Assembly: GCA_001600415.1 (NCBI GenBank)
Contig: BCJX01000017.1
Coordinates: 361,281 to 425,280 of the forward strand
DNA length: 64,000 nucleotides
Direction: 5' to 3'
Origin: Pascua guehoae
Lineage: Eukaryota; Basidiomycota; Tremellomycetes; Trichosporonales; Trichosporonaceae
Under the pieces are notes generated by a model. The model did not search any database and was not told the DNA's origin. It saw only the letters and a list, made by a program, of their open reading frames with translations. Shown piece after piece: positions 11,421-24,099 of this stretch (the first letter of the stretch is position 1; every line of letters starts with the position of its first letter). The position numbers and the translations under genes are program-made.

Positions 11421-12782
11421 TGAACCGGCAAGACCGGGGCAACGGAGATGCGACGAGACCGCCCGACCGGGAGGTGTAGAGGCACGGATGTTTGGGACTG
11501 GCAGTCGCCGGCGTCTGCTTACAGTCAAGGTTGGAGACTACCACAATCGGCCGTGTAGCTTGTTGGACGGGCGCGCAGATCACACTCTGGGATAGTGGGG
11601 GCTAAACACAGTGTCGGCTGGATGCCGACGAGGTGTGTGTCTGTTCGGGGCTGAGGACGCTTGGCCCAAACAAATGCGAGTTTCGGGCGAGAAGTGTTGC
11701 GCGTTGGTGTCCTGTCGAGTGGTGGTGCCACTTTCGGCCGTGCGACTCTGTCAGTAGTCAGATGCCACATTTCCAGCCGCCAGCCATGCCAGCCGTGTCC
11801 CATATCAACCATTCTCGCAGCCCCGCCGAACGGATTATGGCGTCCATTCAGCCCGCAGGACTAACTCTCCGACCTAGACTACACACGGGACCACAGTCTG
11901 TGCGGTGCGCTTCGGCCTGGACCAGGACCACCTAGAATACGGACCTGGCCTGGGGACCTGGCGTTTGGACCTGGTCCTGGTGGACCCAGAAACGTACCTA
12001 ACACCAGCGGGAAGATTGCAGCAGCATTGGTCGACCCGGCATTGGCCAAACTTTAACCTCTTCGCCCATCATACTGTACTCGGGCGGTGCGGGGCTTACG
12101 GCAGTGCTCAAGTGTTCAATTTAGCGACCTCCGCCCGCCCTTGTGCGTCGGGGAACGTGGTGCGTGTTCTCTGTGGCGAAAATGTCGAGCAGCATGCTCC
12201 ATTCTCGCGGAATGGGTGACGGTCGCGAGGCAGAGAGTGAAGACACAGCAGGCAAAAGGTTTGAGATGAAACTTTCCCATTGACGGGCCGAAACCTAGAG
12301 TAGAGTAGAGCACTGCCTTATCGTGTTATTTTACAAACAAACATTGCAATGCCTCTTGATGGTCACACCGAGATGGGAGTGGCGGCTTCCGGCTTCCCCG
12401 AAGCTCGACCAGCGTGGGCAGGAATACACCTGCAGCGAGCGCCCACTTGTCCCCCACTCCCCCTGCATGCCGATCTACTACCCCCCACCCCCTGCCCTCA
12501 CCGCCATACGGTACGCTCCACTGAATTGTTCCTTGTCGGCACTGACGCTGACATTTTCGGCGACGGCGACCGTCTTGACGCTGCACAGCATACATGACGC
12601 AATGGCAACGGACCTGGGACCTGATGGGCAGGGGAAGGCCGGCGTGCGAGTGTTGTTTGTGTGTGAGCGCCTCTGCCTTGCCCATGGCATGATGCCTGTG
12701 AGCGCTGGGCAAGTGTAGTTGGAGCTAGGCTGCGTCATGACACACAACTCTACTGCCAGGTGATTGTGTATTTGACTCGCGG

Positions 12783-12846
12783 TTGCTCGTGTGGTTGTTC
12801 TTGTGGTTGTTCTTGTGGTTCTTGTGGTTGTTCTTGTGGTTGTTCT
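12783..12846. repeat. 12-bp tandem repeat TTCTTGTGGTTG
   Basis: About five copies are present, one shortened to six bases by a deletion. Confidence 0.9.
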
Positions 12847-15336
12847 GGCAGCCGGGTTCTTGTTGTTGTTCTGGCAGCCGGCGACGTCCTTGTGTGCATT
12901 CGCCGGTCGCCAAGTGTGTGTCGGGTACGTGCAGTTGGCGACGACAGTATCACCAGGGGGTACGATTGCTACGCGGGCCTGCACTATCAGGGCCGGCGCA
13001 GCCCAGGGGAGAGGAGAGGCGCGGGATGCCGTTTGTGCCAGGCACGCAACCCGACCATCCTACGAAATGGCAGTTTAGACCCGACGAGAGGGTGCCGTAG
13101 GGAATGATCTTGGGAGCCGTACAAGCTCTGAAATGTCGCTCGGCAGACGTCAGAGGGGTGTAGTCCAATGCGGATGCGGATATGTCGAGTTGCTCGTGGC
13201 GCAGGGATATGGCAAGGCTTTGGCGCCAGGAACATTTGATGATGGTGGGTGGCGACGTCCCGCACCTCCCGGGGCCCACTTGCGATGCTAGCGCGCAGTG
13301 TTGTGCATTTCGGGGTCGACCCGTTTGGCAGTTTCCAGTTAGTTGGGCTGGCCGCTGGGGAGGATGAGTTGGTTTGCGGGGTCGGGACGGTGCCGTGGCG
13401 CAGTGGCGCCGTGGGTTAGTGGCGCCGGCGGCACGGGCGACCCGGCCCGTTGCATTGGGACATGTTCTGTTGGTGCTGTTGGCGTCGCAACGCACATGTG
13501 GGTGGGACAAGGGAGCGAGGGATGGTGTAGTGCGCGTGGCGCACGGCGTGGCGTCTCGTTCCGCGCCCAAGAAGTAAACCCGCCCCCGTTTGTGATTACT
13601 CGGCTCATCGTACTCGCCAGTTGGTAGTCATCAGAGTTCTTGATTCATTATTAGATACGACGGCCCCGGATAGCGCGGGGAGAACCGACTAGCTGGTTCA
13701 TTATTGGGCAGCGTCGTACACCCCCGGCTCCCCATCGATCCCATTTCTGTACCGTCGGGCCTGTCGTACGTGCACACGCACGCAAGAAGGATTTCACCCG
13801 CTAGGACATTCATGCGGCATTGAATCACGCGCTCCCAGTCAGCACCTCGGCTGGCGGCCGTGGAAGAGTCCGCGTGCATAATTCTCGGAGAAAGGACACG
13901 GATCGTTTTGCGAGACATTCTAGCCGACCCTGCCGTCATCAGAGACGGCTGGCGCGGCCGAGGTTTGTGAACGTGTGGACGGTTGTTGTGGTGCACATGC
14001 ATCAGATTGTAGTGCCGAGGCACCAGTTGTCCGGCGAGGAACAGGACAAGGTTTGGCCATGCCGTGCGGCATTGTTGGTCCAAGAGATAAAGTTTGAGGG
14101 AGGAGGATCAGCCAGCACATGATAGACCAGTGGCTCCCCGGCATCCTCATGTCCAGACCTGTGCGGAATGCGTCCTGTCCCACTGACCCGGATGCAGCAA
14201 ACCTTGGTTCAGATGTGAAGCGACCTGAGACGTCTGTGGCCGGCATGGGCGGCATTCAGCATGGGCAGTACAGACGGCGTGGACGGTGGCGATGCACACC
14301 GCCTGGTCGGCGACATGGCAAGCGGGCGCAATTTCGAGAAGCGAGGCAACGGCAATGGCGACAAGGAACCAGCCTGGTTCCTGACGTCGCCATATCCTGA
14401 AAGAAGGCCATTTCTCGGCGGATTACCCAACGCTCGCTTCGGCAAGGTGTGTTAAACTACGCGCGCAGGCGCGTCTACGTGTGCTGCACGATCATCGGCC
14501 AGACTAGACCCAGGATAAGCCTACTTGGACAAGGAATCCCTGGATGACAAGTTGATTTCTATGTCGCATCAAGGTGCGTCGCCGTGTTACGTAGGCCTCC
14601 CATCTCCGGAAAAAGAAGAGGAAAAAAATTATCAACTCTTGCGCTAGCGAGGCTGAGGGGTTCGTCATTCGAAAATGTATCGTACTTGCCATTTCATTGT
14701 ACCTCCCTATCGTACACTGTACGGGACCTAGGATGCGCGTTCCTCGTTTCTCCACAGCAGGTCCCAAGATCCCAATGAGTGCATGCAGGCAAAACAACAC
14801 CCCAAGCCAGGGCAGGGGTGAGGAGTGGATAAGGGGGGCTGGGCGAGGCGACAGGCCGGCGGCACTGTAGTGCATGTATGCATGCGCCATCCAGTAAGAA
14901 GAGTGATCGACCACATTGGCAGCCTTGCGTCCCGTGCAGCATCCCGCCGGTCATCGGGCCGCGCGCCACTGGGATCCCAGATGGGTCCTTATTTTGAGCT
15001 ATTGTCGGCATCGGCATCAGTTGGGGGCAGCAACGGTAAAGAAGCACAAGTCAAGTAGCAACAGGCACACCCAGGACAGTACAGCACCCAGGTTTGGTCA
15101 CCAAAGCCGGCCATGCAGACCAGACACCATCAGTTCGAGATCGCCGCCGCCGCGCCGTTCTGCTCTGCAACACGAGCACATCTGCAGAGGGAGACACTCA
15201 CTGGGCCTGCAAAGACGCGGCCGATCAAGACGACTTGCAAAAGAATGTCACCATTCCGCACGACGCCCCCGCCTCCTATTCATTCTCTGCTCGCGCCATA
15301 TTTAACAAGTGAGACACTACGCGTCGCCAACACACG

Positions 15337-15412
<76 letters not shown>
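15337..15412. repeat. 76-bp poly-C run upstream of MTD1
   Basis: The run is pure C apart from a single G at 15379. It begins about 35 bp after a TATA-like CATATTTAAC (15293-15302) and ends 335 bp before the MTD1 start. A CT dinucleotide tract (about 15453-15475) follows. The length is suspicious and may be partly an assembly artefact. Confidence 0.85.
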
Positions 15413-15415
<3 letters not shown>

Positions 15416-15747
15416 AGTACCCATTCAGAGCTCGTCACCTCGGACAAGTCTTTATCTCTCTCTCTCTCTCTCCCTCCCTCACCCTACCCATTCTCCTGTG
15501 CGCAGCACTCGTGTGGCGTTGTGCACACCCTACAACGCATTCTGCCAGGTCACACCCTACAGTACTCTCTTGACACGACTAGTCTTCTAGATCTGGTCCT
15601 CTCTGCCATAGCCGTCACCACCTCCTTTGTGACTCTAGTCTCGTCTCTTGTCACCTCACACGACACCTGCCCGTTTCAACAACGTCCACATTGCTCTAAA
15701 GCAGCACCCACCTTCGTTACTCCTTCCTCTTCCTTTCGTCCTCGAAA

Positions 15748-17064
15748 ATGTCGACCAAGCTGTTCCAGCTGCACAACATGGCGTCTGTGGCACCGCCGCC
15801 AATGTCGCGGTCGTCGTCGTCGTCGACCATCACCCTCATCCCGTCGACGCCGCCGGCACCGAAAGAACTGCACTACCTCGAGTCGCCCCCGACGCTCGAC
15901 GCGTCCCAGTTCCCGGAGCCGGCCGTCGTCGTCCCGCCGCCCAAGCATGCATGCACCGACCTCTCGGCGGTCAAGGTGACCAAGCCGATCAAGGCGATCC
16001 TGTCTGGTGCGCTGTCGACGCTCGACCGCCCGCTCCGCATTGTCGGTCTCCTCGCGACGGCCGACTCGGGATGCCACATGTATGCCGACATGACTTCGCG
16101 TGCATGCAAGGCCGATGGCGTCTTGTTTGACAAGGTTGACCTGTCGGCCGCGCGCGAGCTTGATGACGACGCCGCTTTCGAAACGGTCAAAACTGCAATC
16201 GACGACCTGAACAAGGACATGACCGTCGACGGGCTCATTGTCTACTTCCCCCTCTTTACAGCCGAAAGGGACGCCGTACTCCGCTCCCTCATCAGCCCCC
16301 GCATCGACGTCGAGGGCGTCCACCCCACATCTCTTGTGCGCTCCTATGCCCACTCGCCAACGACAATCCAAGAGCACGCAGCCAACCCGGCCCGCGCAAT
16401 CGTCTACCCCTGCACGGCCCTTGCCGTCGTCCAGGCTCTCCACTCGCCCCTCTGTGGAGTCTACCAGCCCCAACGCCCCCACGGCGAGCGCTTCCGCGGC
16501 AAGACAGTCACAGTCATTAACCGGTGAGTCACGGCGCCACTCACCACCACACACACGACGAGGCTCGTGCTGACGCCTAGGTCTGAGACTGTCGGCCGCC
16601 CTCTTGCCGGTATGCTCGCCAACGACGGTGCCCGCGTCTACTCGGTCGACATTGACTCGACGCACATCTACGAGCGTCTCCCGAGCGACCCGTGCTACAA
16701 GCCGACGCCGTTCCAGGCCGGCCAGCCGCCCCTCGAGACCATCCTCGCCCAGAGCGACGTGGTCGTCACCGCCGTCCCGGGCAAGAGCTTCAAGGTCGAC
16801 ACGGCCATGCTCCGCCCCGGAGCCGTGTGCGTCGACCTCTCCGAGCACGGCAACTATGGCACCGACGTCCGCCACCAGGCGGGCATCTACGCCCCGCGCC
16901 TCGGCAGCGTCACCATCTTGATGCTCAAGCTCAACGCCCTCGTCCTCCGCTCCCAACATCAGGAAAAGCTCGAGCACGAGCAGCTCGCCAACGGCATCGC
17001 CAACGGTCTCAATCTCGAACACGCAAACGGCAATGGCTTGACCGCCAACGGGCACACGCAGTAG
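15748..17064 (+). CDS. MTD1: NAD-dependent 5,10-methylenetetrahydrofolate dehydrogenase (Mtd1)
   Basis: This cytosolic one-carbon enzyme oxidises 5,10-methylene-THF to 5,10-methenyl-THF with NAD+. Exons 15748-16523 and 16581-17064 are joined by a 57-nt intron with a CTGAC branch site 6 nt before the acceptor. They give 419 residues. The N-terminal catalytic domain carries the folate-site region with a PCTALAVVQAL-like stretch. The NAD-binding domain begins VINRSETVGRPLA, the Mtd1/FolD hallmark, which here spans the splice junction. It continues NDGARVYSVDID, ending its strand with the acidic residues expected of an NAD rather than NADP enzyme. Yeast Mtd1 has about 320 residues. The extra length is a Ser/Pro-rich N-terminal segment of about 60-80 residues and an Asn/Gly/Leu-rich tail. 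A second ATG at 15778 could be the true start. Confidence 0.93.
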
Positions 17065-18149
17065 AGTGGTGCGGGACAGGACACGAACAATAGAGCGAGC
17101 ACGGACAGCGTCGCCCAGCGCGGCCAGTGGCCGTCTGCACCCCATCAATCTACTCTGCCGCCGGCTGGTCCACGGCCCTCATCCTTAGAGGACACTTGTA
17201 TAGTCTGTAGAACATCACCAGAAACAATGTATTGCTACACCTCATCCTCGAGCTGTGCTGTTGCATTGGCGGCCATTCCACTGGGCAGGCGTGGTTGACA
17301 TGACGAGCAAAGCTGGTGTGCACGCAAACTCCCATATCCACCCGCACCCGCCGTCGCCCGCATGCAGCAACCCAGATAACGCAAAATCACACCAGCTGAG
17401 ACAGCAGACGCGAACGACGCCAGCAGAGCACACTAGATACGCCACCGCCACACCCCACCCAATGTCACCTGAATGGCCCGCAATCTAACACCTCACACGA
17501 CACGCCAGTGAACGCCAACGAGAGACAAGGTGAGACGCGTCATACTCGCACGGCCGGTAGCAGCATTTAGCATCCATCCCACCCAATCCTCGGGTCCGCG
17601 GGCCACGGGCGGGACGTGTGGGCTGTCACATTCCCACATTCCGCCCATGTCAAAGGACCCCAGATCAGAGTTTTGGGTCCATGGAGCGCGCTGCGTATAT
17701 CGGCTGTACGAGAGTGGCGCTGGTGGCACTCGGCAGCCCGGCAGTGCTGTTGAGAGGGTGGGTGGGCGTAAATGACGGGATCGAGATTGTTCGGTTAGCG
17801 ATTGCCCGTCGTCGTCGTGGTTTATCGTGGGTTATCGTGCAATTAGGAGTATCGAGCTGCGCTCCATCTGGTCGTCATTTCTCCAGTGGCCGTGGAGGTC
17901 GGCTCGCTCGGCAACAGAGCGGGACGCTGATCGATCGGGATATCGGGACGAATTTCGGAAGCAAAAGCCACGTGGCCAGGTAGAATAATTAGGCCAGTGA
18001 CATTAACGGAATAATCCGCTGCGCGCCTGTATGTGCCCACAGGCGCGCGGGAAAAGTCACTTTCGCCATCTCTGAACATCAAGTCGAGCTCACCACCAAA
18101 CCACCGCTCATCCCCACCCCAACCTCCTCGACACCGACACCGCCGGACC
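17065..18149. other. Intergenic region, MTD1 3' flank and mS35 promoter
   Basis: This 1.1-kb stretch has no credible coding frame or RNA gene. It ends in a C/A-rich leader directly before the mS35 start codon. Confidence 0.45.
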
Positions 18150-20310
18150 ATGTCGCTCCTCCCCCGCGCGCTGCGCTGCGCGTCCGCGTCGTCCTCGGCG
18201 ACGAAACTGTCCCCCCTCGTCGCGGCCGCCTCGGCGCGCGCCTTCTCGACGACGCCGGCGCGGGCCATTGTCCGCGACCTCGGCGTGTGGGACATGGCGG
18301 ACCTGCAGGCGTTCGAGTGGGACGACCCGACGACCTTGGGCGTGATGCGTCTGCAGCAGATTGACGAGATTCGGGCGCTCGTGTCCAAGGTCGAGCTGGA
18401 CCGGAAGGCGCTTCAGGGTGGGTACGGCGGGTGTTGGCGGGCGGGAGAAGGTCGGGGGAGGGGAGCAGGGAGGGGAGAGGAGGGGAGGGGGGGAGGGAGA
18501 GGGGATGGGCGTGAGATTGGGCGTGAGGGTGGGCGTGAGGGTGGAGAGCGAGTGGAGAGCGACATGCGGGCAAGTGCTGGAGAACGAGCGTCTCATGGAG
18601 ACTTGGTCCAACTACGTTGGGACGGAGTTGGCGCGGGTTCGACAAATACTCCGGTTGTCGACCAAGCGCTTGCGGCTGGATGCGTGCGTCCAGATGCCTG
18701 CTTGTTGTCTGCCAGAGCATTCTGACCTGATGTTGGCTGTCGACTGCACCCTTCTCACCGAAGGGGTATCGAGGAACCAGACAGGCTTTTGGGAGGGGCA
18801 TTGCCAAAGCCATGGTTGCAGTCGCCCATGCTGGACCAACCACTGCGACCTCTGGGCGACTTGGAGCCTTGCGTCTGCGGTTCACCCACTGGGCCAAGCC
18901 GAGGCACCTCGTACAAACATGTCGAGTACGGACAGGCGCCCTTGGCATACTCAACAAGGCCCTCCGTCACACGACCTCGTTGCTTTACACCCAGCTGCCC
19001 GGCTCCTCGTCCCTCATCTCCATGCCTCCCGATTCTCGCCCCTCTCCCCAACTCCCACTGCCTCGCCTCACCTGTTTACACAACTAACCCCGCAGCCCAA
19101 GCAAAAAAGTTCCACCCCCCGCAGGGCCGCATACGCGTCACGTCGACGATTGACCTCTCGGTCCCCGACTCGCCGTACCACAACAAGAGCGTGCTCGTGG
19201 CGCCCCTCTCGTCGCTCCCGCTCAAGGACGCCGACGCGATCCACCGCCTCAAGCTCCTCGCTGGGCCGCGGTGGTCGCCCGGTTTCCCCGGACGCCACGA
19301 GATGATTGCCGGCAGCGACGCAAAGGGCTCGGTTGCAGAGTATGCAAAGGACGGCTGGGTCAAGATTGCCGAGGAGCGCTTCCCGGACGGACGGATGAAC
19401 CGCAAGAGCGCGAGTGATATGCTCGAGCGGCTTGTCGAGGCGGCCAACGTGAGTGGGACTGTGGTTGGGGTGGGGCGAGAGGGAAGCAGCGGGGAGGGGG
19501 GGGGGGGGGGGCGAAAGCGGGAGAGTGCTAGGAGAAGAGCATGATGAGAGGTAGAGGTCAAGGGGGACGAAGAGGTGGAGAGGAGAGTGGAGAGGAGAAG
19601 TGTACGGGGCAGTTGTGCTGAGAGAGAATGTCGAGCGGATGGGGTAGTTGAGTGGAGAGGACGACGAGAGGAGGGAGTGGACATTCACGAGGAGACAACG
19701 AGAGGAAGAGTGAGGCGAGAAGAGGAGATACGATGCGAGCGGAACGGAGAGAGATATTGTTGTAAGGAGAAGGGAGACTGCCCAATGTGCCGTAAGACGG
19801 CCTCAGGCAAGTGCAAGTCGGAGGAGGAGAGGCAAAAGTGACTGCAAGGCCGGACAGTGCATTGTTCTGTAGGCGGGACAGTGCATTGTTCCGCCAAGAC
19901 AGACCCATCCAGAGACGATGGACAATCACAAGATCGAGAGTTGTGAAACGAGAACCATCCAAACTGCAAGAGCACAGCTGACACTCTCTTCCACATGACC
20001 ACCCCCCCATTCCATCATTCCACAACCTTTTCAACCCCCNNNNNNNNNNNNNNNNNNNNNNNNNNNNNNNNNNNNNNNNCCCCCCCCAACCCGATTACTC
20101 CTCCAGGACGCCAACTCGCCCCTCTCGGCATCGACGCCCCTGGACCCGCGCCACCTGCTCGCGCGCCAGCGCAAGAAGCGCGGCCGCAACGGCGGCCAGC
20201 AGCGCTGGGCGCGCGTCGAGGCCCTCGCGCGCCGGCCCGAGATTGTCGGCGGCGTCCGCGGGTTCCCCAAGGAGTGGCTCCCCGAGGCGCCCGTCAAGAA
20301 GGCTGCGTAG
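18150..20310 (+). CDS. RSM24: Mitochondrial small ribosomal subunit protein mS35 (Rsm24-type)
   Basis: Exons 18150-18417, 19096-19448 and 20107-20310 join in phase to give 274 residues. The first about 40 residues ([14 protein letters not shown] ... [11 protein letters not shown]) form a typical mitochondrial presequence rich in Ala, Ser and Arg without acidic residues. The middle exon carries the MRP-S28/mS35 family core: [18 protein letters not shown], then [11 protein letters not shown], then the [22 protein letters not shown] segment (given here in parts: [12 protein letters not shown] and [14 protein letters not shown]). The C-terminus is basic and ends [15 protein letters not shown]. 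Both introns are very large for this genome, 678 and 658 nt. The second contains a 40-base N gap and a direct repeat. No alternative exon with conserved sequence was seen inside them. The protein would act in the mitochondrial 37S subunit head. Confidence 0.85.
19853..19890. repeat. Direct repeat in mS35 intron 2
   Basis: GACAGTGCATTGTT occurs at 19853 and again at 19877, separated by 10 bp. Confidence 0.85.
20040..20079. other. Assembly gap of 40 N
   Basis: Forty undetermined bases are flanked on both sides by C runs, so the gap most likely replaces an unresolved poly-C tract inside mS35 intron 2. Confidence 0.97.
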
Positions 20311-21296
20311 TGGTGGTCATGGGGCGGGCGGGGGTCGTCGGGCGCGACCCTTTGTGGAGTGAGGATGGGGTTGATGGATGCCGACAATCATGCACAGTTC
20401 TAGCATTGCCGGGGGTTTAGGGCGCACTCGGAGAGTGCGTGTCACGTGTCGCGTCCCATGGACATGGGTGTCATGAGGACATGTACGGGGCATGTTGTGC
20501 TTAGGCGCGTCTCGTCTGGGCCACAGCGGTGCAGAGGGAGATGGGCGCGAGGACCATGTGTCCAGCTGGGATACGTCAGGTTGCTTGGGTTGACAAGTAT
20601 GGCGGGAGGAATGGTGCAGGGGCTCGAGATCGTGAGCTGCGGTTCGCGGAGGCAAGTGGGTACATCAATATACGGGGTACTGCTGTGCTGTGCTGCCGCT
20701 TTGTCGTTGGGATACTGCCGTCGACGAGCAAGTTGCTGAGGGACGGCTACGTGGTCATCTGCACATCACACCTGGCGATCTTTGGTGTACACACTACCTC
20801 TAACACTGTCGGTTGTGCCATGCTACCCCAAATGACTCGTCAAATGGCCCGAAGCGATGTTGACACACAAGAGGCACATGTTGACCGTGAAGCTCTTTAA
20901 GTCATCACTACTCTGAAGTGCCTAGACAATGGGGACAACCGTCGACCGATCTGCACTGCGCCGGGGGGTTTGAACAAAATGACAAAGTGGCATCACGCGC
21001 AAGAAGACAGAAACAGGCTACACCTTCTATCGTACATCTAATCGGCCGGGGTACTCGAACACACGGGCACATGGGCACACGGGGACACACTGTCGGCGGT
21101 GGGGTCGTGTCTGCACGCCGCGTCGGTGGTGGGTATCGGGGTATGTGCAGAAGAGTCCGGATGGGGGTATCTCCAATTGCTTGGCGGCGGGTATTTCCAG
21201 TTGCTGGCGCGCGCGGGATCGAGGCATGTCGCGTAGTGCTGGTCTCGTCTCGTCGTCTACTCTAAACGGTCTTGGCGCTGTCTAGGACTCCGCTGG
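20311..21296. other. Intergenic region between converging genes
   Basis: This is about 1 kb between mS35 and the DUF4112 gene, whose stop codons face each other. No feature beyond ordinary 3' flanks was recognised. Confidence 0.45.
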
Positions 21297-22921
21297 CTAG
21301 TACCGCCCGCTAGGCCCTTGCGCGTACTGGGGCTGCTGTACATACCGCTGCTGCTGCTGGGCGGCGTACGCGGCGGCCTGTTCGCGCGGTGTGGGGTGTG
21401 AGCCCATGGGCGGTGTGTTGCCGCGCGACGCATGTGGGGTGTTCCCGGCGTGGTACGCCTGCTGGTGGGGGTGGACGGCGCCGGGGGTAGCGAGGGTGGC
21501 CTGGACGTGGCGAGCCGAGTCGTCAAACGAGGCAGAGCGGCTCGCCTGTGGTGGCGTATTGCCGCGTGGCGGGGTGCCGTTGGGTGTGCCGTTGGGTGTG
21601 CCCTTGGGCGGCGTGCCCTTCTTTGGCGCCTTGTAGTTTGCGGTCGCGTACTGCTGAGGCTTCTTGTTGCCAAATGAGAACCAGCCGCCCGCGTCCTCGA
21701 CGACCATGCCGGCTGCAATGTTGTCTTGGCCGCGTTTGGTGAGGAACTTTTCGAGGCTGGGGGTTAGTGCGAGTTCCGGGGGAGTGTGTTGGGGAGAGGT
21801 GGGGAGAAGTTTGTGGGCAAATGTTGTGGAAGAGAGCGTAGCAGAGAGAGGATTGTGGGGGAGAGGATGTGGGGGTCTGGGGTAACGGGTGGGGGACCGC
21901 TCTTGGAGGTGGACAGAGAGCCATTCCCTACCACGAAACTCACATTTCGGCATTGCGCGAATTGCCCTTCCAAACACCCGCGGCAACGTCTCCAACGATT
22001 GGGAAGATCCTGGCGTTAGCATGAAGAAAAGCGATTAGAGGGAAGAGAGGGGAATGGAGAGATTGGGGGAAGGATCGAGGGAAGGAGTGGGGGAAGACCG
22101 AGGGAACGGGCGCGACAGTGGGCGAAGGCAAGGCTGTGCGAGGGAAGCAGCGGGGCGAGGAGAGGCAGTGCAGTGGGAGAAACACGAGCGCCAAAGCGCC
22201 GAGAGAGAGCAACAACGAGGTGCTGGTGAGAATGGAGAAGCCGACGAGGGGCGGTCATAAACAGGACGGAAGGCACTCACTGCATGCCCGTCGACACGGC
22301 CACATTGAAGGCCATCTGCGACTGGAGCTTCTTTGGAATATCCAGCTTGCGCGCGGGGCGAATAATCAAAGAGTAGCCCAGAATGGCATTGGCAATGTCG
22401 CCGAGGCCCGGAATGAGGCCGAGGAAGAAGGCGTAGCCGACGCGCGCCTTGGTGCAGGGAATCTTGACGCCCTTGTCGAGGTGGTGGGCGCGGCGCCGGA
22501 TCTTGCGGAGCGCCTTTGCGTCGCGCTTGGTGAGGCCGACGGGAATGTCGCGCTGGGACGCGTTAGCGGGGTGACTTGGGGGGTGATATCGTGCACCGTC
22601 TCGGTGCATGCGTGCTCGGGGGTGGAAGGGGAGGGGGCATTGCGTGGGTGGCGCAGAGCGACGCAGACAGTTGTCGCACACCATCCATCTCCACCCATTC
22701 CTCTTCCCACCTCTCCCCACACCGCCGCCAAACGCACCTTGCGCCGCTTCGTGCGTCCACGCTCGTCCGTCACGGTCTCGTAGTACGGGTCGATGGGCTC
22801 CAGCGCCGCCACTTGCTCGTTGAAGTGTTTCTGCAACGTCAGCCGATAGGACACAAGGCGGTGGGGCGCGACGCACCTGCGCGTAGCTCTGCGCGTACTT
22901 GGCGGCCATGTTGGTTGCCAT
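21297..22921 (-). CDS. DUF4112 domain protein, probably membrane-associated
   Basis: Exons, in gene order, are 22921-22877, 22830-22738, 22552-22281, 22009-21944 and 21756-21297. They sum to 936 bases, giving 311 residues. The core matches DUF4112: a basic segment (LDKGVKIPCTKARVGYAFF), a hydrophobic GLIPGLGDIANAILGYSLII stretch, and after a junction IFPIVGDVAAGVWKGNSRNAE followed by LEKFL. The two hydrophobic Gly-rich segments suggest membrane hairpins. The family is widespread in fungi and bacteria and has no established function. The C-terminal about 110 residues are low complexity, with GTPPKGTPNGTPNGTPP repeats and a Gln/Tyr-rich end, and are probably disordered. The start at 22921 was taken because it opens the frame; a second Met at residue 5 is possible. 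Confidence 0.85.
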
Positions 22922-24099
22922 CGTGGCTGGTCAAGGTAAAGCGAGTGGGTTGAACGTGTGTGGAGTGTAGAGAAAAGGTGGGGGGGCGAAGAGGCGCGTG
23001 TGCCCCGGTATATATGCCGGGTGGGTGGCTCGAAATGGGGAGAGAAAAGAGACGAGAGAAGGAGAAAGAAGAGTGCGGTGCAAGATGAGATGCGAGGGGT
23101 GGGGGTGGGGCGACGAGTTGTGTACAATCGCCACGCCCATGGGTGGGTGGCGCTCGGCTGAGACGCAAGGAACCACTCTGTACGGTACAGTAATGTCGTC
23201 AGTGGCCGATCGGCGCACAGTGGCTCCCCATTTGGCTCCATTTTTCTATTCTATTTTCTTCTTCTGTAACCGTGTGCCTGAAATCCCCAATAGTCTGGGC
23301 ACAGCCCCCAAAATGAATACTACTGCCTGCTGCCAGTGGCGGCGCATCGCCTCCCCCTCGACTCAATGTGCGTAGCATCCTGCGGCCCAGCTTTGCCACC
23401 CCCTTGTCTGCTCCGCCTCCCCCTCTGACACGCACAGCATCGTTTGCGGGCCGGTTTGATGTTTGAGGTCAACCTATACCATGATATGCGCAGGATCAGA
23501 ACAATGCAAAGAGGGACAAGACCGAACGGGAACGAGCAAAGGCGCGCTAGTCGAGACGAGGGGGGGTGGCGATTAAACATGATACATGGGAGTGGCACAG
23601 CCGGCACAGCAAACGCACCGCTCCGACGGCTCCATCGACATGACCGAGTGTAGCGGTCGCGCGGGTGTTGTGGGTGTACCACCCTCGACGTGCCGGCGAC
23701 CATCGATGGAGCAGCAGCAAACATGAAACCTCACCGCCAGCTGACGCGCACCTCCTGACGGGCTGTGTACCGCCTCGTCTCGCTGATGCCATTGACACCC
23801 CGAGAAAGCGACACTGCACCTCCACGAGGACACACAAAAGAACACGACACGGCATCTCGTCCCCTGGTTGCGGTACGCCCCAAATACCCCGACCGGGTAC
23901 ACTCATGAAAAGACCCTCCTCGTCTGCCGATTTGCTCACACGACCATCCGACTTGAGGCACTAACTCGCCCACAACCAACACCCGAAACCAACTGCCCCA
24001 GCCCACCCGAGCCAAAGATATATGCAATACATGCAACTACCCATCTACTAGCCTACGAACCCCCGACCCCCGGGGGCCCAGAGTACCATAGAGGCCGCC
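22922..24099. other. Intergenic region, DUF4112 promoter and eIF3e 3' flank
   Basis: This stretch of about 1.2 kb holds a TATA-like box near the DUF4112 start and no credible coding frame. The remainder shows nothing I can name. Confidence 0.45.
23009..23014 (-). promoter_or_regulatory. TATA-box-like TATATA before the DUF4112 gene
   Basis: Read on the minus strand, the sequence is GGCATATATACCGG, about 90 bp upstream of the start codon at 22921, a plausible core promoter position. Confidence 0.4.

Larger units (their letters stand above)
7634..15747. other. 8.1-kb gene-free, repeat-rich tract
   Basis: No frame here shows a conserved protein motif, and open frames are short and overlap on both strands. 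The tract holds four related inverted-repeat elements (8479-9990), simple tandem repeats at 10006-10096, 10299-10352, 11031-11058, 11298-11360, 11385-11420 and 12783-12846, and a poly-C run before MTD1. The rest (7634-8478 and 12850-15336) shows nothing I can name. The last few hundred bases are the MTD1 promoter. It reads as an accumulation of decayed mobile elements and minisatellites rather than coding DNA. Confidence 0.65.
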